Source: JBCCMB01 sp039026555
GTDB taxonomy: Bacteria; Pseudomonadota; Alphaproteobacteria; Caulobacterales; Hyphomonadaceae
Assembly (NCBI GenBank): GCA_039026555.1
Contig: JBCCMB010000001.1
Location: 42,384 to 106,383, forward strand
Direction of reading: 5' to 3'
DNA length: 64,000 bases
Under the pieces are notes generated by a model. It did not search any database. It had not been told where the DNA came from and was given only the letters and a program-made list of their open reading frames with translations. Of the stretch, positions 34,326-43,442 are shown in pieces. Positions within the stretch are counted from its first letter, which is position 1. Each line of letters starts with the position of its first letter. Made by a program: the position numbers and the translations under genes.

Positions 34326-34606
34326 ACGCGCTGTTTGGTGCGCGCCATCGCAAAACTCCGCCGGATTGCATCTTCGCCGCTGCCATCGGCGAATGTCCCG
34401 GCATCCGCTTGGGCGAGAGACGCTTGAATTCGGGCTTTGATAACGCTGAGTTCCGCGACCTCGCGTTCGCGATTGGCCCTCAACAACCGAAGGCCGTCTC
34501 TGATCACTTCGCTTGCGCTTTTGTACTCTCCAGTCTCCACTACCTCATCGACCCATTTTTCGAGTTCGATTGTGAGCGCGACACTTTTTGTATGGCTTGC
34601 AGGCAT
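34322..34606 (-). CDS. parD: ParD-family RHH antitoxin
   Basis: 94 residues: an N-terminal ribbon-helix-helix (SVALTIELEKWVDEVVETG, SASEVIRDGLRLLR) and a flexible C-terminal toxin-binding tail. It neutralises the downstream ParE and likely represses its own promoter upstream of 34606. Confidence 0.88.
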   Translation of the reverse strand: MPASHTKSVALTIELEKWVDEVVETGEYKSASEVIRDGLRLLRANREREVAELSVIKARIQASLAQADAGTFADGSGEDAIRRSFAMARTKQRV

Positions 34607-34793
34607 TTGGAAAGTCCGGCCGATGTTCGTAGAAAATCAGGATTATCTGCGTGGTGCTAAAAATTGTTACCCGATTTGAGTTTAGAAGACCAGCTTTACG
34701 AAAAGACCACCGGCGTCCTCTTGATTTTCCATCAATAAATCTGGGATTTTGGAAAAATTAGGAATTTCAAAGATGTAGCAAATCGTCCTCGGA

Positions 34794-34836
34794 AATGAAC
34801 CAAATTTGCGATTTTGGTTCATTTTTTGGTTCATTT
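34794..34836. repeat. Inverted plus direct 11-12-bp repeats near the att-like site
   Basis: AATGAACCAAA (34794-34804) is inverted as TTTGGTTCATT (34813-34823). The 12-mer TTTTGGTTCATT occurs twice in tandem (34812-34823 and 34824-34835). The surrounding 34,680-34,960 is clearly more AT-rich than the neighbours and has no gene. Clustered short repeats beside a tRNA-type attachment site resemble integrase arm-type or excisionase binding sites. Confidence 0.5.
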
Positions 34837-34960
34837 GGCCGTGGATTTACATGAAAGTCGATAAACCTGGGTGGAATTTCGAAATTGAGATCACGTCTGT
34901 ATTACGTTGAAAACATTTATAAAATAGTGACTTTGAGTGACGCCAAATGACGGTCTAAAT

Positions 34961-35010
34961 CTTGATTGTGGATCAAGAGGTCTCCCGTTCGAACCGGGAA
35001 GGCGGTACCA
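34961..35010 (+). other. tRNA-His 3' fragment, probable attachment site of an integrative element
   Basis: An anticodon arm with GTG (CTTGA-TTGTGGA-TCAAG, 34961-34977), variable AGGTC, a T arm TCCCG-TTCGAAC-CGGGA, and a terminal CCA at 35008-35010. The 5' half needed for a whole tRNA is absent: no D arm or matching acceptor strand precedes it. The anticodon arm is that of alphaproteobacterial tRNA-His; the acceptor end is not standard for tRNA-His (AGGCGGTA before CCA). Integrative elements that insert into tRNA 3' ends leave such fragments at the far end. The orientation predicts the element to the left. Confidence 0.65.
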
Positions 35011-35145
35011 CGCAAAATCTATTAAAAACAGACACATATGTAGATTTTTCGATCTGTGTGCGGAGTGATTGGGCTTGGCTTTCACATGCAATTCACACGC
35101 AGAGCGTCCGCTTCTGGCGAGATCCCATGATATCGAACAAGCTGA

Positions 35146-35307
35146 TTAGCTGTCTGAGGCGATAAGGACGTCGGAAATGGTCTTGCTAGAAAGCTTGCTG
35201 GCGATTTCGCCGGGTAGTTCGTCAATCATCCGTACCGAATTTTCCAGATAGACTAGGTCGAACAGCGCGTAGATCGTGCACTTCGATGTGTTCATTGTCC
35301 GTCGCAT
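35146..35307 (-). CDS. Small ORF of unknown function (53 residues), possibly a gene remnant
   Basis: ATG at 35307 opens a frame with codon choice like real genes of this window, ending SSKTISDVLIASDS. It overlaps the relaxase remnant in another frame. No family is recognised. It may be part of a broken gene at the element boundary. Confidence 0.25.
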   Translation of the reverse strand: MRRTMNTSKCTIYALFDLVYLENSVRMIDELPGEIASKLSSKTISDVLIASDS

Positions 35308-35359
35308 ACATCAAATGCGCGGCAAGGCCAGAGCCAGTTTCTTTTCGGCCGCGTGCCAT
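35222..35359 (-). pseudogene. N-terminal remnant of a relaxase/mobilisation protein
   Basis: A 45-codon frame reads MARGRKETGSGLAAHLMYAT followed by DNEHIEVHDLRAV. This matches the opening of relaxases in conjugative elements, where a basic Gly-rich start leads to LAxHLL-xDNEHVxVHExRG. The frame ends at a stop, and the catalytic tyrosine and His motifs are absent. It suggests a second, decayed mobile element next to the att-like site. Confidence 0.45.
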
Positions 35360-35488
35360 GGGCGCGCCGCGGGTGCGGGGAAGCGTCCCGATCGGCCGGC
35401 ATATACTAGTCCGCTTGGGTTTCGGTCCGCTTGGTTTTGCGGATTCGAAATATCTCCCCGACTCTCCAAAATTTCCTAGATCATTGAT

Positions 35489-35698
35489 TTAAATACTAAA
35501 TCCGCTCATTTGGGCGTCATTTAAAAGTGATACGCGCAAAGATGTGCGTAGTTCCTGGGTAATGCGACCATTGAGATGGGCGGGTGTGTAGAGCGACGGT
35601 GTCGGTTTAGACTTGCGCTCGAACTCATATGAGTATTTCAACAGCTTTGTGACGGCGATCTTTGCCGACGCACGTTGAAACGATGCGGAAATCAACAT
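35489..35698 (-). CDS. Small hypothetical ORF (69 residues)
   Basis: Starts at ATG 35698 with AGGA 8 nt upstream. Basic, no recognisable domain, no homologue recalled. The stretch 35,360-35,752 otherwise holds only the promoter of the rfb operon. It could be spurious. Confidence 0.25.
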   Translation of the reverse strand: MLISASFQRASAKIAVTKLLKYSYEFERKSKPTPSLYTPAHLNGRITQELRTSLRVSLLNDAQMSGFSI

Positions 35699-35752
35699 TC
35701 AATTGTCCTAATTACGTCCCGTTGGCGTGAGCGGCGTTGGTAGAGTGATGCG

Positions 35753-36832
35753 ATGAAACTATTCGTGACGGGCGGGGCGGGGTTTATCGGCTCGGCCGCG
35801 GTCCGTCTGGCGCTGGCGCGCGGGTGGGAGGTCGTGAATTTCGACAAGCTGACCTACGCCGCCAACCTCGATAATTTGAAGGGATGGGATAACCGAACGA
35901 CTTACGCCTTTGTCGAGGGCGATATTTGTGACGGCGATAAGGTTGCGGCGGTCCTTAGCGCTCATCAGCCCGACGCGATTATTCACCTCGCCGCGGAATC
36001 CCATGTCGATCGCTCGATAGACGGTCCGGCCGCGTTCATCGAAACCAATCTTGTCGGCACGTTCCGTCTGTTGCAGGCTGCGCGGGGCTATTACGAGGGC
36101 CTGTCCGCTGAGCGCCGCGCGCGGTTTCGCTTCCATCATGTTTCCACCGACGAGGTTTACGGAACGCTTGGAGCGGACGGCTTTTTTAACGAGGAGACGC
36201 CTTATAGGCCGAATTCCCCTTATTCCGCGTCCAAAGCCGGATCGGATTTTCTGGTGCGCGCGTGGTGCGAAACCTATGGTCTGCCGACCGTTATGAGCAA
36301 TTGTTCGAACAATTACGGGCCGTTTCAACATCCTGAAAAACTGATCCCGGTCGTTATTCTCAACGCCCTCGCCGGTGAGCCTATTCCCGTCTACGGAAAC
36401 GGCGAGAATGTGCGTGACTGGTTGTTCGTCAACGATCACGCCGAGGCGTTGCTTCTCATTCTCGAAAAAGGCGACATTGGTGAAACCTACAATGTCGGCG
36501 GGCGCAATGAACGTCGAAACATCGATCTCGTGCATACAATCTGCAAACTAATGGATGAACTATCGCCGAAGAAGGAACCGCACGAAAACCTTATTTCCTT
36601 CGTGACGGACCGCCCAGGGCACGACCAGCGCTATGCGATCGACGCCAGTAAAATTGAACGCACGCTCGGATGGCGTCCCTCGGTCACCTTGGACGAAGGC
36701 GTGCGCCAAACGGTTCAATGGTACCTTGAGAATGACTGGTGGCGGCGGGCGATCCGCGAGAAAGGCTTCGCCGGCGCGCGCCTCGGTCTCAGCGACGCCG
36801 CCGGGACTAAGGACTCAGGGGCTCGGCCATGA
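35753..36832 (+). CDS. rfbB: dTDP-glucose 4,6-dehydratase
   Basis: 359 residues. NAD-binding TGGAGFIGS at the N-terminus, active-site HVSTDEVYG and YSASKAGSD (Tyr-x-x-x-Lys), and the C-terminal [16 protein letters not shown] typical of RmlB. It converts dTDP-glucose to the 4-keto-6-deoxy sugar, the second step to dTDP-L-rhamnose. First gene of a four-gene operon; it overlaps rfbA by 4 nt. This is the first clearly core-type gene to the right of the mobile region. Confidence 0.95.
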   Translation: MKLFVTGGAGFIGSAAVRLALARGWEVVNFDKLTYAANLDNLKGWDNRTTYAFVEGDICDGDKVAAVLSAHQPDAIIHLAAESHVDRSIDGPAAFIETNLVGTFRLLQAARGYYEGLSAERRARFRFHHVSTDEVYGTLGADGFFNEETPYRPNSPYSASKAGSDFLVRAWCETYGLPTVMSNCSNNYGPFQHPEKLIPVVILNALAGEPIPVYGNGENVRDWLFVNDHAEALLLILEKGDIGETYNVGGRNERRNIDLVHTICKLMDELSPKKEPHENLISFVTDRPGHDQRYAIDASKIERTLGWRPSVTLDEGVRQTVQWYLENDWWRRAIREKGFAGARLGLSDAAGTKDSGARP

Positions 36833-37704
36833 AAGGCATTATCCTCGCTGGCGGGTCTGGCACGCGGCTTTTCCCGATTACAAAGGCGGCGTGCAAACAG
36901 CTCCTGCCCGTCTATGACAAGCCGATGATTTACTACCCGTTGACGACGCTCATGTTGGCGGGCGTTCGCGACATTCTGATCATCACAACGCCGCACGACA
37001 GGCCGATATTTGAAGCGCTCCTCGGCGATGGCGGGCAATGGGGCGTGTCGCTTTCCTACGCTGTTCAGCCGAAGCCGGAGGGCCTCGCCCAAGCGTTTCT
37101 CATCGGTGAAAAATTCATCAATGGCGAGAAATGCGCGTTGATCTTAGGCGACAATATCTTTTATGGGCACGGTCTTGCCGCGCAGCTCGTCCGCGCCGCT
37201 GCGCTGACGACAGGCGCTGTTGTTTTCGGCAGCCACGTTAACAATCCGGAACGCTATGGCGTTGTCGCGTTCGACGCCGCTGGCCGCGCCGTATCGATTG
37301 AGGAAAAGCCGGAAAATCCAAAATCGAATTACGCTGTGACCGGACTTTACTTCTATGATGAGACGGTCGTCGCCCGCGCGAAAGCAGTGCGTCCGTCGGC
37401 GCGTGGCGAGTTGGAGATCACGGCGCTTAACGAGATGTATCTTACCGACGCGGCTCTTACGGTTGAAATCCTCGGGCGCGGCTATGCATGGCTTGACATG
37501 GGCACCTACGACTCGCTTTTGCAGGCGGCGCAATATGTGCAAATCATTGAGGAGCGTCAGGGGCTGAAAGTTGGATGCCCCGAAGAGGTCGCGTTCCGCC
37601 AAGGTTTTATCGATGGCGCCGAGCTTGAAGCGCTGGCGAAGCCATTGCTCAAGAGCGGCTATGGCGATTACCTCATGGCGCTTTTGGAAGACAAAGTGTT
37701 TTGA
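36829..37704 (+). CDS. rfbA: Glucose-1-phosphate thymidylyltransferase
   Basis: 291 residues, the normal RmlA length. Nucleotide-binding [11 protein letters not shown] and [16 protein letters not shown] at the N-terminus; [12 protein letters not shown] and [20 protein letters not shown] downstream. It makes dTDP-glucose from dTTP and glucose-1-phosphate, the first step to dTDP-rhamnose. It overlaps rfbB by 4 nt. Confidence 0.96.
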   Translation: MKGIILAGGSGTRLFPITKAACKQLLPVYDKPMIYYPLTTLMLAGVRDILIITTPHDRPIFEALLGDGGQWGVSLSYAVQPKPEGLAQAFLIGEKFINGEKCALILGDNIFYGHGLAAQLVRAAALTTGAVVFGSHVNNPERYGVVAFDAAGRAVSIEEKPENPKSNYAVTGLYFYDETVVARAKAVRPSARGELEITALNEMYLTDAALTVEILGRGYAWLDMGTYDSLLQAAQYVQIIEERQGLKVGCPEEVAFRQGFIDGAELEALAKPLLKSGYGDYLMALLEDKVF

Positions 37705-37757
37705 TTATTGAGGCTCTGCGTCTGCGGCGACCTAAGTGTGAGGAGATCGTCATCGAA

Positions 37758-38303
37758 ATGACGTCTTTAGAAATCCCCGACGTTAAGCTGTTCACCCCGA
37801 AAAGGTTCGGCGACGCACGCGGGTATTTTGCCGAAACCTATACGCAGAATAAGTTCGATGCGCTCTATCCAGGAATTGTTTTCGTTCAAGACAACGAGAG
37901 CTGTTCACGCGATCGATACACCGTCCGTGGGCTGCACTATCAGGCGCCGCCTTTCGCCCAAGACAAACTCGTGCGCGTTGTGAAGGGACGGATTTTCGAC
38001 GTCGCCGTCGACGTTCGGTCGGCATCATCGACTTATGGGCGATGGGTCGGGGTGGAATTGTCCGAAGAAAACGGAAAACAATTGCTGGCGCCGAAAGGAT
38101 TTTTGCACGGCTTTATGACGCTCGAACCCCATACGATTGTCGCCTATAAAGTCACGAATTTCTATGATGCAGCGTCTGACGGCGCGGTTTACTGGGCGTC
38201 GCCGGAACTTGACATTGACTGGCCGGCTGGCGAGGGCCAAGCGGTTCTATCGTCTAAAGATGAGGACGCGCGGCGTTTTGCTGACTTCGACTCGCCGTTT
38301 TAG
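37758..38303 (+). CDS. rfbC: dTDP-4-dehydrorhamnose 3,5-epimerase
   Basis: 181 residues from ATG 37758 (AGGAG about 13 nt upstream; a start at 37701 overlapping rfbA is possible). Cupin-fold RmlC features: KRFGDARGYFAETY, QDNESCSRDRYTVRGLHYQ (active-site His) and FLHGFMTLEPHTIVAYKVT. It performs the double epimerisation in dTDP-rhamnose synthesis. Confidence 0.94.
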   Translation: MTSLEIPDVKLFTPKRFGDARGYFAETYTQNKFDALYPGIVFVQDNESCSRDRYTVRGLHYQAPPFAQDKLVRVVKGRIFDVAVDVRSASSTYGRWVGVELSEENGKQLLAPKGFLHGFMTLEPHTIVAYKVTNFYDAASDGAVYWASPELDIDWPAGEGQAVLSSKDEDARRFADFDSPF

Positions 38304-38368
38304 AGCGCCAGCGAGGCGCGTGATTTCGTATCGGCGCCGGTAATCATAACGGTTCATTGAGGGGCGGA

Positions 38369-39247
38369 ATGAAAATATTTGTCGTCGGCGCCAGCGGCCA
38401 GGCGGCCAAGGCGCTCGTCGAACGCGGGCCGACCTTTAGCGCGGAAGTGACAGCGGTCGGACGGCCGCAGCTCGATCTCGCTGATCGCGCAAGTCTCTTT
38501 GCGGCGGTTCGGCGGGCTGCGCCGGACATTGTCATCGATGTCGGCGCCTATACCGCGGTTGACCAGGCGGAGACCGAAGAGGCGGCGGCGCATGCCTTGA
38601 ACGCAGAGGGGCCGGGCTTTCTCGCCGAGGCGACGGTGGCTGTAGAGGCGCCCTTGATCCATCTCTCAACGGATTATGTGTTCGACGGCGCGAAGGGCGC
38701 GCCCTATGTTGAGGACGACGCCCCGTCGCCGCTCGGCGTCTATGGACGCACGAAGCTCGAAGGCGAACGCGCCGTCATGGCGAATAATCCGCGCAGCCTC
38801 ATTCTTAGAACCGCCTGGGTTTACAGTCCGTTCGGTCGGAATTTCTTAAAAACCATGTTGCGGCTTGCCGAAACCCGCGACGTTGTAAACGTCGTCGCTG
38901 ATCAAATTGGAGCGCCGACCTATGCGCTCGACATCGCCGATGGGATCTTAGCGCTTGCGCCGAAGCTTCTTGAAGTGGACGCGCCGGCGGGCGTGCGTCA
39001 TATGACGGCCGCGGGCGAAGCGAGTTGGGCCGATTTTGCGGAGGTTGTTCTTGCCACAAGCGGCGCCCTTGGCGGGCCTCACGCCATTGTCAATCGAATT
39101 GCAACGGCGGACTATCCCATGCCAGCGGCGCGTCCGGCGAATTCACGCTTGGATTGTTCACTCCTTAAAAAAGACTTTGGCGTCGCGCTTCCCGATTGGC
39201 GCGTCGGCGTCGCCGATTGCGTTAAACGGGTTCTAAAGGCGTCTTAG
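38369..39247 (+). CDS. rfbD: dTDP-4-dehydrorhamnose reductase
   Basis: 292 residues from ATG 38369, preceded by GAGGGGCGG. Rossmann motif VVGASGQAAKAL, then LSTDYVFDG, YGRTKLEGE (Tyr-x-x-x-Lys) and LRTAWVYSPFGRNFLKTM, as in RmlD. It makes dTDP-L-rhamnose for surface polysaccharide. Last gene of the rfbBACD operon; the divergently placed UXS gene converges on it. Confidence 0.95.
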   Translation: MKIFVVGASGQAAKALVERGPTFSAEVTAVGRPQLDLADRASLFAAVRRAAPDIVIDVGAYTAVDQAETEEAAAHALNAEGPGFLAEATVAVEAPLIHLSTDYVFDGAKGAPYVEDDAPSPLGVYGRTKLEGERAVMANNPRSLILRTAWVYSPFGRNFLKTMLRLAETRDVVNVVADQIGAPTYALDIADGILALAPKLLEVDAPAGVRHMTAAGEASWADFAEVVLATSGALGGPHAIVNRIATADYPMPAARPANSRLDCSLLKKDFGVALPDWRVGVADCVKRVLKAS

Positions 39248-39302
39248 CGGTCATATGTAAACGGCGTTTGCAGCATCGCCGCCAGGGCGTTAAGTAAGGC
39301 CC

Positions 39303-40271
39303 TTAAGAATGCGTCGCCCGATTTTGTTTGAGGAGGCGATCAAAATACTCGATCGTATGCCGCAGGCCCTCGCGTAATTGCACTTTCGGGGTCCAGTCGA
39401 GGACCTCTTTCGCTTGGCGGATGTCCGGGCAGCGTTGCATCGGGTCATCGGCGGGCAGGTCGTGATAGACGATTTTCGATTTCGTCCCCGTAATGTCGAT
39501 GACGATGTCGGCTAATTCCTTGATCGTGAACACGACGGGGTTGCCGAGATTGAGCGGGCCAGTGAAATCTTTCTCCGTTCCCATCATTCTGATAAAGCCG
39601 TCGATCAAATCGTCCATATAGCAAAATGAGCGTGTTTGGCCGCCGTCGCCGAAAACTGTGATGTCCTGCCCGCGCAGCGCCTGGACGATGAAGTTCGAAA
39701 CGACGCGCCCGTCTTCGGGGTGCATGTGGGGACCGTAGGTGTTGAATATCCGGACGATCTTGATGTCGACCTTGTGTTGACGCCAGTAATCGAAGAACAG
39801 GGTTTCCGCGCATCTTTTGCCTTCATCATAGCAGGCGCGAGGGCCGATCGTGTTAACGTTGCCGCGATAATCCTCGACCTGCGGATGGACGGTCGGATCG
39901 CCGTAAACCTCGGACGTCGAGGCTTGAAAGATCTTCGCTTTGACGCGTTTGGCGAGGCCGAGCATGTTGATCGCCCCTACGACGCTTGTTTTGGTCGTTT
40001 GCACCGGATCGAACTGGTAGTGCACAGGCGAGGCCGGACAAGCGAGATTGTAGATTTCGTCGACCTCTACATAAAGCGGCCATGTCACGTCATGGCGCAT
40101 GAGTTCGAACGATTTGTCATCCAACAAATGGGTGACGTTGCCGCGCCGGCCGGTAAAGAAATTGTCGACGCATAAGACTTCGTGGCCCTGCTCCAGAAGG
40201 CGGGCGCATAAATGTGAGCCTAAAAACCCGGCGCCGCCGGTGACGAGTATACGCTTGGTGTCGAGGTACAT
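39303..40271 (-). CDS. uxs: UDP-glucuronate decarboxylase (UDP-xylose synthase)
   Basis: 322 residues. [14 protein letters not shown] site, [20 protein letters not shown] (UXS signature), [14 protein letters not shown] and YDEGKRCAE (catalytic Tyr-x-x-x-Lys). It decarboxylates UDP-glucuronate to UDP-xylose for polysaccharide synthesis. It lies tail-to-tail with rfbD. Confidence 0.93.
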   Translation of the reverse strand: MYLDTKRILVTGGAGFLGSHLCARLLEQGHEVLCVDNFFTGRRGNVTHLLDDKSFELMRHDVTWPLYVEVDEIYNLACPASPVHYQFDPVQTTKTSVVGAINMLGLAKRVKAKIFQASTSEVYGDPTVHPQVEDYRGNVNTIGPRACYDEGKRCAETLFFDYWRQHKVDIKIVRIFNTYGPHMHPEDGRVVSNFIVQALRGQDITVFGDGGQTRSFCYMDDLIDGFIRMMGTEKDFTGPLNLGNPVVFTIKELADIVIDITGTKSKIVYHDLPADDPMQRCPDIRQAKEVLDWTPKVQLREGLRHTIEYFDRLLKQNRATHS

Positions 40272-40608
40272 ATCCTCTCCCGATTATCTCCGCTCTTAAT
40301 GCCTGTCCTGCGCCGTAGCCCGGTTGGACCTTCAAAAAGGCTAAGGTTTGCGATGGTTTGGCGCATTTACGCATGCGCTTAGCATATTGCTCGTTTCCGG
40401 GTGGTTCGCCAATGCAGGCTCTGCAATGACGAGATAGCGTTGACGACTTTCGAGGGGTCTACGAGCGGCTAGATGCAAAATCTCGCGGCGCGCTTTGCCG
40501 CCAAACACGCGCTAGCGCCGCCGCTCAAAAGACGTCCGCCCATCTCGATACGGGAAGCACAAATCCTGATCAAGGGATGTCGGCGGTGCGAAAGGGGTAT
40601 GTCCGCGC
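40272..40608. other. Intergenic region between uxs and the iron transporter permease gene
   Basis: Contains the uxs promoter. A 54-codon plus-strand frame from ATG 40473 (ending 40637 inside the permease gene) has gene-like codons but no recognised family. No other feature is evident. Confidence 0.25.
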
Positions 40609-42288
40609 CTATTTCCGGACATTTTGTGCGCGATTGACGAGGCCAACCGACGCCATGCCCAAGATAATGATGATGAGCGATGCTGTGGACGCTTCGTTTA
40701 GTCTTTCGTCGCTCGCCAGCCGGTAGACCCGCGTCGCTAGAGTTTCGAAATTGAACGGGCGTAGTATCAGCGTCGCCGGCAATTCTCTGATGACGTCAAT
40801 GAAAACAAGCGATGCCCCCACCGCCAATTGCGGCGCCAGCAAGGGCGTATGAATACGATGAAGAAGCCGGGTCGGACCCGCGCCGAGCGTTCGCGCAGCC
40901 GCATCTAAATTGTCCGATATCTTCGCCATGCCGCCGCTCAAACTATTGTAGGACACCGTCAAAAAACGAATGGTGAGCGCGTAGGCTAAAATCACGACCG
41001 ATCCGCTCAGAAGCAGGCCGCCATCCCAACCCAAGGTGTCGCGCGCAAAACGCGTAAGTGTGCGATCGACACCGCCGAGCGGCCCCAACAAGCCGATCGC
41101 GAGCAGCGCGCCTGGAAGCGCGTAGCCCAGCGTTGAAACTCGAATCCCGAAGCGCGTGGCGCGATGCCCGATACTATTTGTCGGTGACTGGCGATGCGCA
41201 TAGACCAGCAGTAAAGCGATAACGGACGCCGCAACGGCCGTTACCCCGGCCGCAAGAACGCTGTTGCCGACGTAATTCAAAATCTCGGAGACGGGCTGTG
41301 GATCGCCGACCGCAAAGGCCTTGCCCGTGAGTATCGCCGCCGGCAAGGCGAAGCCCAAAATGACTGGAATGGCGCATGCTAGGTTCGCGAACAGAGACGC
41401 GGTCCGGCTTAACCGGAAAGGCGCGGGGCCGAAACTGAGCCGATCATTGCTCGCCACGCGCCCTCGACGGCTCGCCGTTTCCGCGACAACCAGGACAATG
41501 ACGAAAATCAGCATGATGCTGGCGAATTGCATCGCCGTTTGGCGATCGCCAAGCCCATGCCATGTGCGAAATATGCCCGTGCTGAAGGTTGGAATCGCAA
41601 AATAATCGGCGACGCCGAAATCAGCCAACGTCTCCATCAAAACCAAGGCCAGTCCGCCTGCAATCGCCGGCCGCGCCGACGGCAGCACAATCCTGAAAAA
41701 CGCAGCGCTAGGCGATGCGCCAAGCGTTCTAGCCGCCAGGAATTGGCTTTGGCTTTGGGCGGCGAAAGAGGCGCGCGCCATCAGATAAACATAGGGATAG
41801 AGCACCAAACCCATCATCAAGGCGGCGCCGGGAAGGCTACGCGCCTCGGGAAACCAATACTCTCCCGCCGTCCATTCGAAGCTCGCCCTTAACCAGGATT
41901 GCACCGGTCCGGAAAACTCAAGAAGATCGGTGTACACATACGCGATAATGTAGGCGGGCGCCGCAATCGGCGCGACGAGAAGCCAGGACCAAAACCGCCG
42001 TCCTTGGAACTCGCTTGACGCGACCAGCCACGCCACACCGACGCCGATGACGCCGGCGATGGCGCCGGTCATGATCATGAGGGCCAGCGTGTTCAACGCG
42101 TAGATCGGTAAAATCGTGGAGACAAGATGACCGATCGCTTCGCCATCCGACCACCAGGCGCCGACGATCGCAAAAAGCGGAACGGACACGAGTGCGGCGA
42201 GCCCTGTCGCAATCGCGATCCAAAATCGTGGACTCGTTGTGCGGCTCAAGTTTCTAGGGCCCATGTTTGCATCGGGCCGCAATATCAT
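40609..42288 (-). CDS. fbpB: Iron(III) ABC transporter permease (FbpB type)
   Basis: About 559 residues; the start is uncertain (ATG 42288, ATG 42264 or TTG 42309). About twelve membrane segments in two halves, each with an EAA-type loop (AAFFRIVLPSARPAIAGGLALV and a second near GPTRLLHRIHTPLLAP), the layout of fused FbpB/SfuB permeases. It is divergent from the ATPase gene and belongs with the binding protein at 43443. Confidence 0.88.
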   Translation of the reverse strand: MILRPDANMGPRNLSRTTSPRFWIAIATGLAALVSVPLFAIVGAWWSDGEAIGHLVSTILPIYALNTLALMIMTGAIAGVIGVGVAWLVASSEFQGRRFWSWLLVAPIAAPAYIIAYVYTDLLEFSGPVQSWLRASFEWTAGEYWFPEARSLPGAALMMGLVLYPYVYLMARASFAAQSQSQFLAARTLGASPSAAFFRIVLPSARPAIAGGLALVLMETLADFGVADYFAIPTFSTGIFRTWHGLGDRQTAMQFASIMLIFVIVLVVAETASRRGRVASNDRLSFGPAPFRLSRTASLFANLACAIPVILGFALPAAILTGKAFAVGDPQPVSEILNYVGNSVLAAGVTAVAASVIALLLVYAHRQSPTNSIGHRATRFGIRVSTLGYALPGALLAIGLLGPLGGVDRTLTRFARDTLGWDGGLLLSGSVVILAYALTIRFLTVSYNSLSGGMAKISDNLDAAARTLGAGPTRLLHRIHTPLLAPQLAVGASLVFIDVIRELPATLILRPFNFETLATRVYRLASDERLNEASTASLIIIILGMASVGLVNRAQNVRK

Positions 42289-42323
42289 ACTAAGAGCGGT
42301 TCTCAACAACAGGCCGTAATATT

Positions 42324-43355
42324 GTGAGCTTTCAATTCATCGACATCCGCCATTCCTATGGCGACCGGCGCGTGCTCTCCGGGATTAATTTGGAGGCTCA
42401 GCCGGGCGAAATCACTTGCCTTTTGGGGCCTTCAGGGTGCGGCAAGACCACGCTGCTGCGCCTAGCGGCGGGCCTCATTCCCGTGCAAGACGGTGAGATT
42501 CGCCTAGAAGGCCGGCTTATAGCAGATCGCACTGAGAATCCGCCGCCGGAACGCCGCGCAGTCGGTCTGGTGTTTCAAGACGGCGCTTTGTTCCCGCACA
42601 TGACCGTGTCCGAGAATATTGGCTTCGGAGTTGAGGATTCCGAACAAGCGTCCGAACGCGTTCGCAAGCTTCTCGATCAGGTCGGACTTGCGGAATTTGC
42701 GTCCGTTTATCCCTTCACTTTGTCCGGCGGCCAACAACAGCGGGTCGCTTTGGCGCGCGCCATGGCGGCGAACCCGGATGTGCTCCTCCTCGACGAACCT
42801 TTCGCCAGCGTGGATGTCGTGCTGCGCCGATCCCTGCGGGAAGACACGCGCCGCCTGCTGAAAGCGCGGAATGCGGTGACGTTGATGGTCACCCACGACC
42901 CGGAGGAGGCCATGGATATCGGCGACCAAATCGCATTGATGGCGGAGGGACGCATCGTGCAATGTGGGTCTCCGAGCGAGGTCTATGACAATCCAGCGAC
43001 GGCGGCCGCAGCGGCCTTGTTCGGGGGCGGCCAAATCCTGCGCGGTCGAAGGACGGAGGCGGGCGTCGAAACTTCGTTCGGCCTTTGGCCAATTTCAGCC
43101 TGCCGAGGCGCGACGCCAGCTTCTGGATCTTTGGATCTGGTCGTGCGTCCGGACGCGCTTGTCTTCGACAGTGATGGCGAAGAATTGCGTGTGGAGGACG
43201 TGCGAATACAAGGCGCGGTTCAACGTATTGTCGCGACCACGTCGACGGGCGAACGCATCGCCGCTCAGATATCGCGTGAGGCGGCTATTCGTGTTGGACA
43301 AACCGCGTCTTTGACGCCGATGGAGGGATCTATTTTCGCCTTCGCCGCCGACTGA
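42324..43355 (+). CDS. fbpC: Iron(III) ABC transporter ATP-binding protein (FbpC type)
   Basis: GTG start, 343 residues. Walker A GPSGCGKTT, signature LSGGQQQRVALARA, Walker B VLLLDEPFASVD, then the H-loop VTHDPEEAM. The C-terminal TOBE-like domain (about 235-343) is usual for the FbpC/PotA group. It energises the FbpB permease and is transcribed divergently from it. Confidence 0.9.
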   Translation: MSFQFIDIRHSYGDRRVLSGINLEAQPGEITCLLGPSGCGKTTLLRLAAGLIPVQDGEIRLEGRLIADRTENPPPERRAVGLVFQDGALFPHMTVSENIGFGVEDSEQASERVRKLLDQVGLAEFASVYPFTLSGGQQQRVALARAMAANPDVLLLDEPFASVDVVLRRSLREDTRRLLKARNAVTLMVTHDPEEAMDIGDQIALMAEGRIVQCGSPSEVYDNPATAAAAALFGGGQILRGRRTEAGVETSFGLWPISACRGATPASGSLDLVVRPDALVFDSDGEELRVEDVRIQGAVQRIVATTSTGERIAAQISREAAIRVGQTASLTPMEGSIFAFAAD

Positions 43356-43384
43356 CTCTTGGTGTTGTGCGTCGCGGCCCCAAC

Positions 43385-43399
43385 TGATAATCATTCGCA
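43385..43399. promoter_or_regulatory. Fur-box-like site upstream of the iron-binding protein gene
   Basis: TGATAATCATTCGCA matches the 7-1-7 Fur half-site pattern TGATAATnATTATCA at all but two of its fixed bases. It lies 44 bp before the start of the periplasmic binding protein. It suggests iron-dependent repression by a Fur-type protein. Confidence 0.6.
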
Positions 43400-43442
43400 A
43401 CTAGCTCAACCTGAGTCCAATTTGCTTTGAAAGCGACCGTGT

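Noticed and set aside
34891..35091. A 66-codon minus-strand frame as a small protein gene.
   Set aside because: It is the reverse reading of the tRNA-His fragment (LPGSNGRPLDPQ is the usual false translation of tRNA genes).
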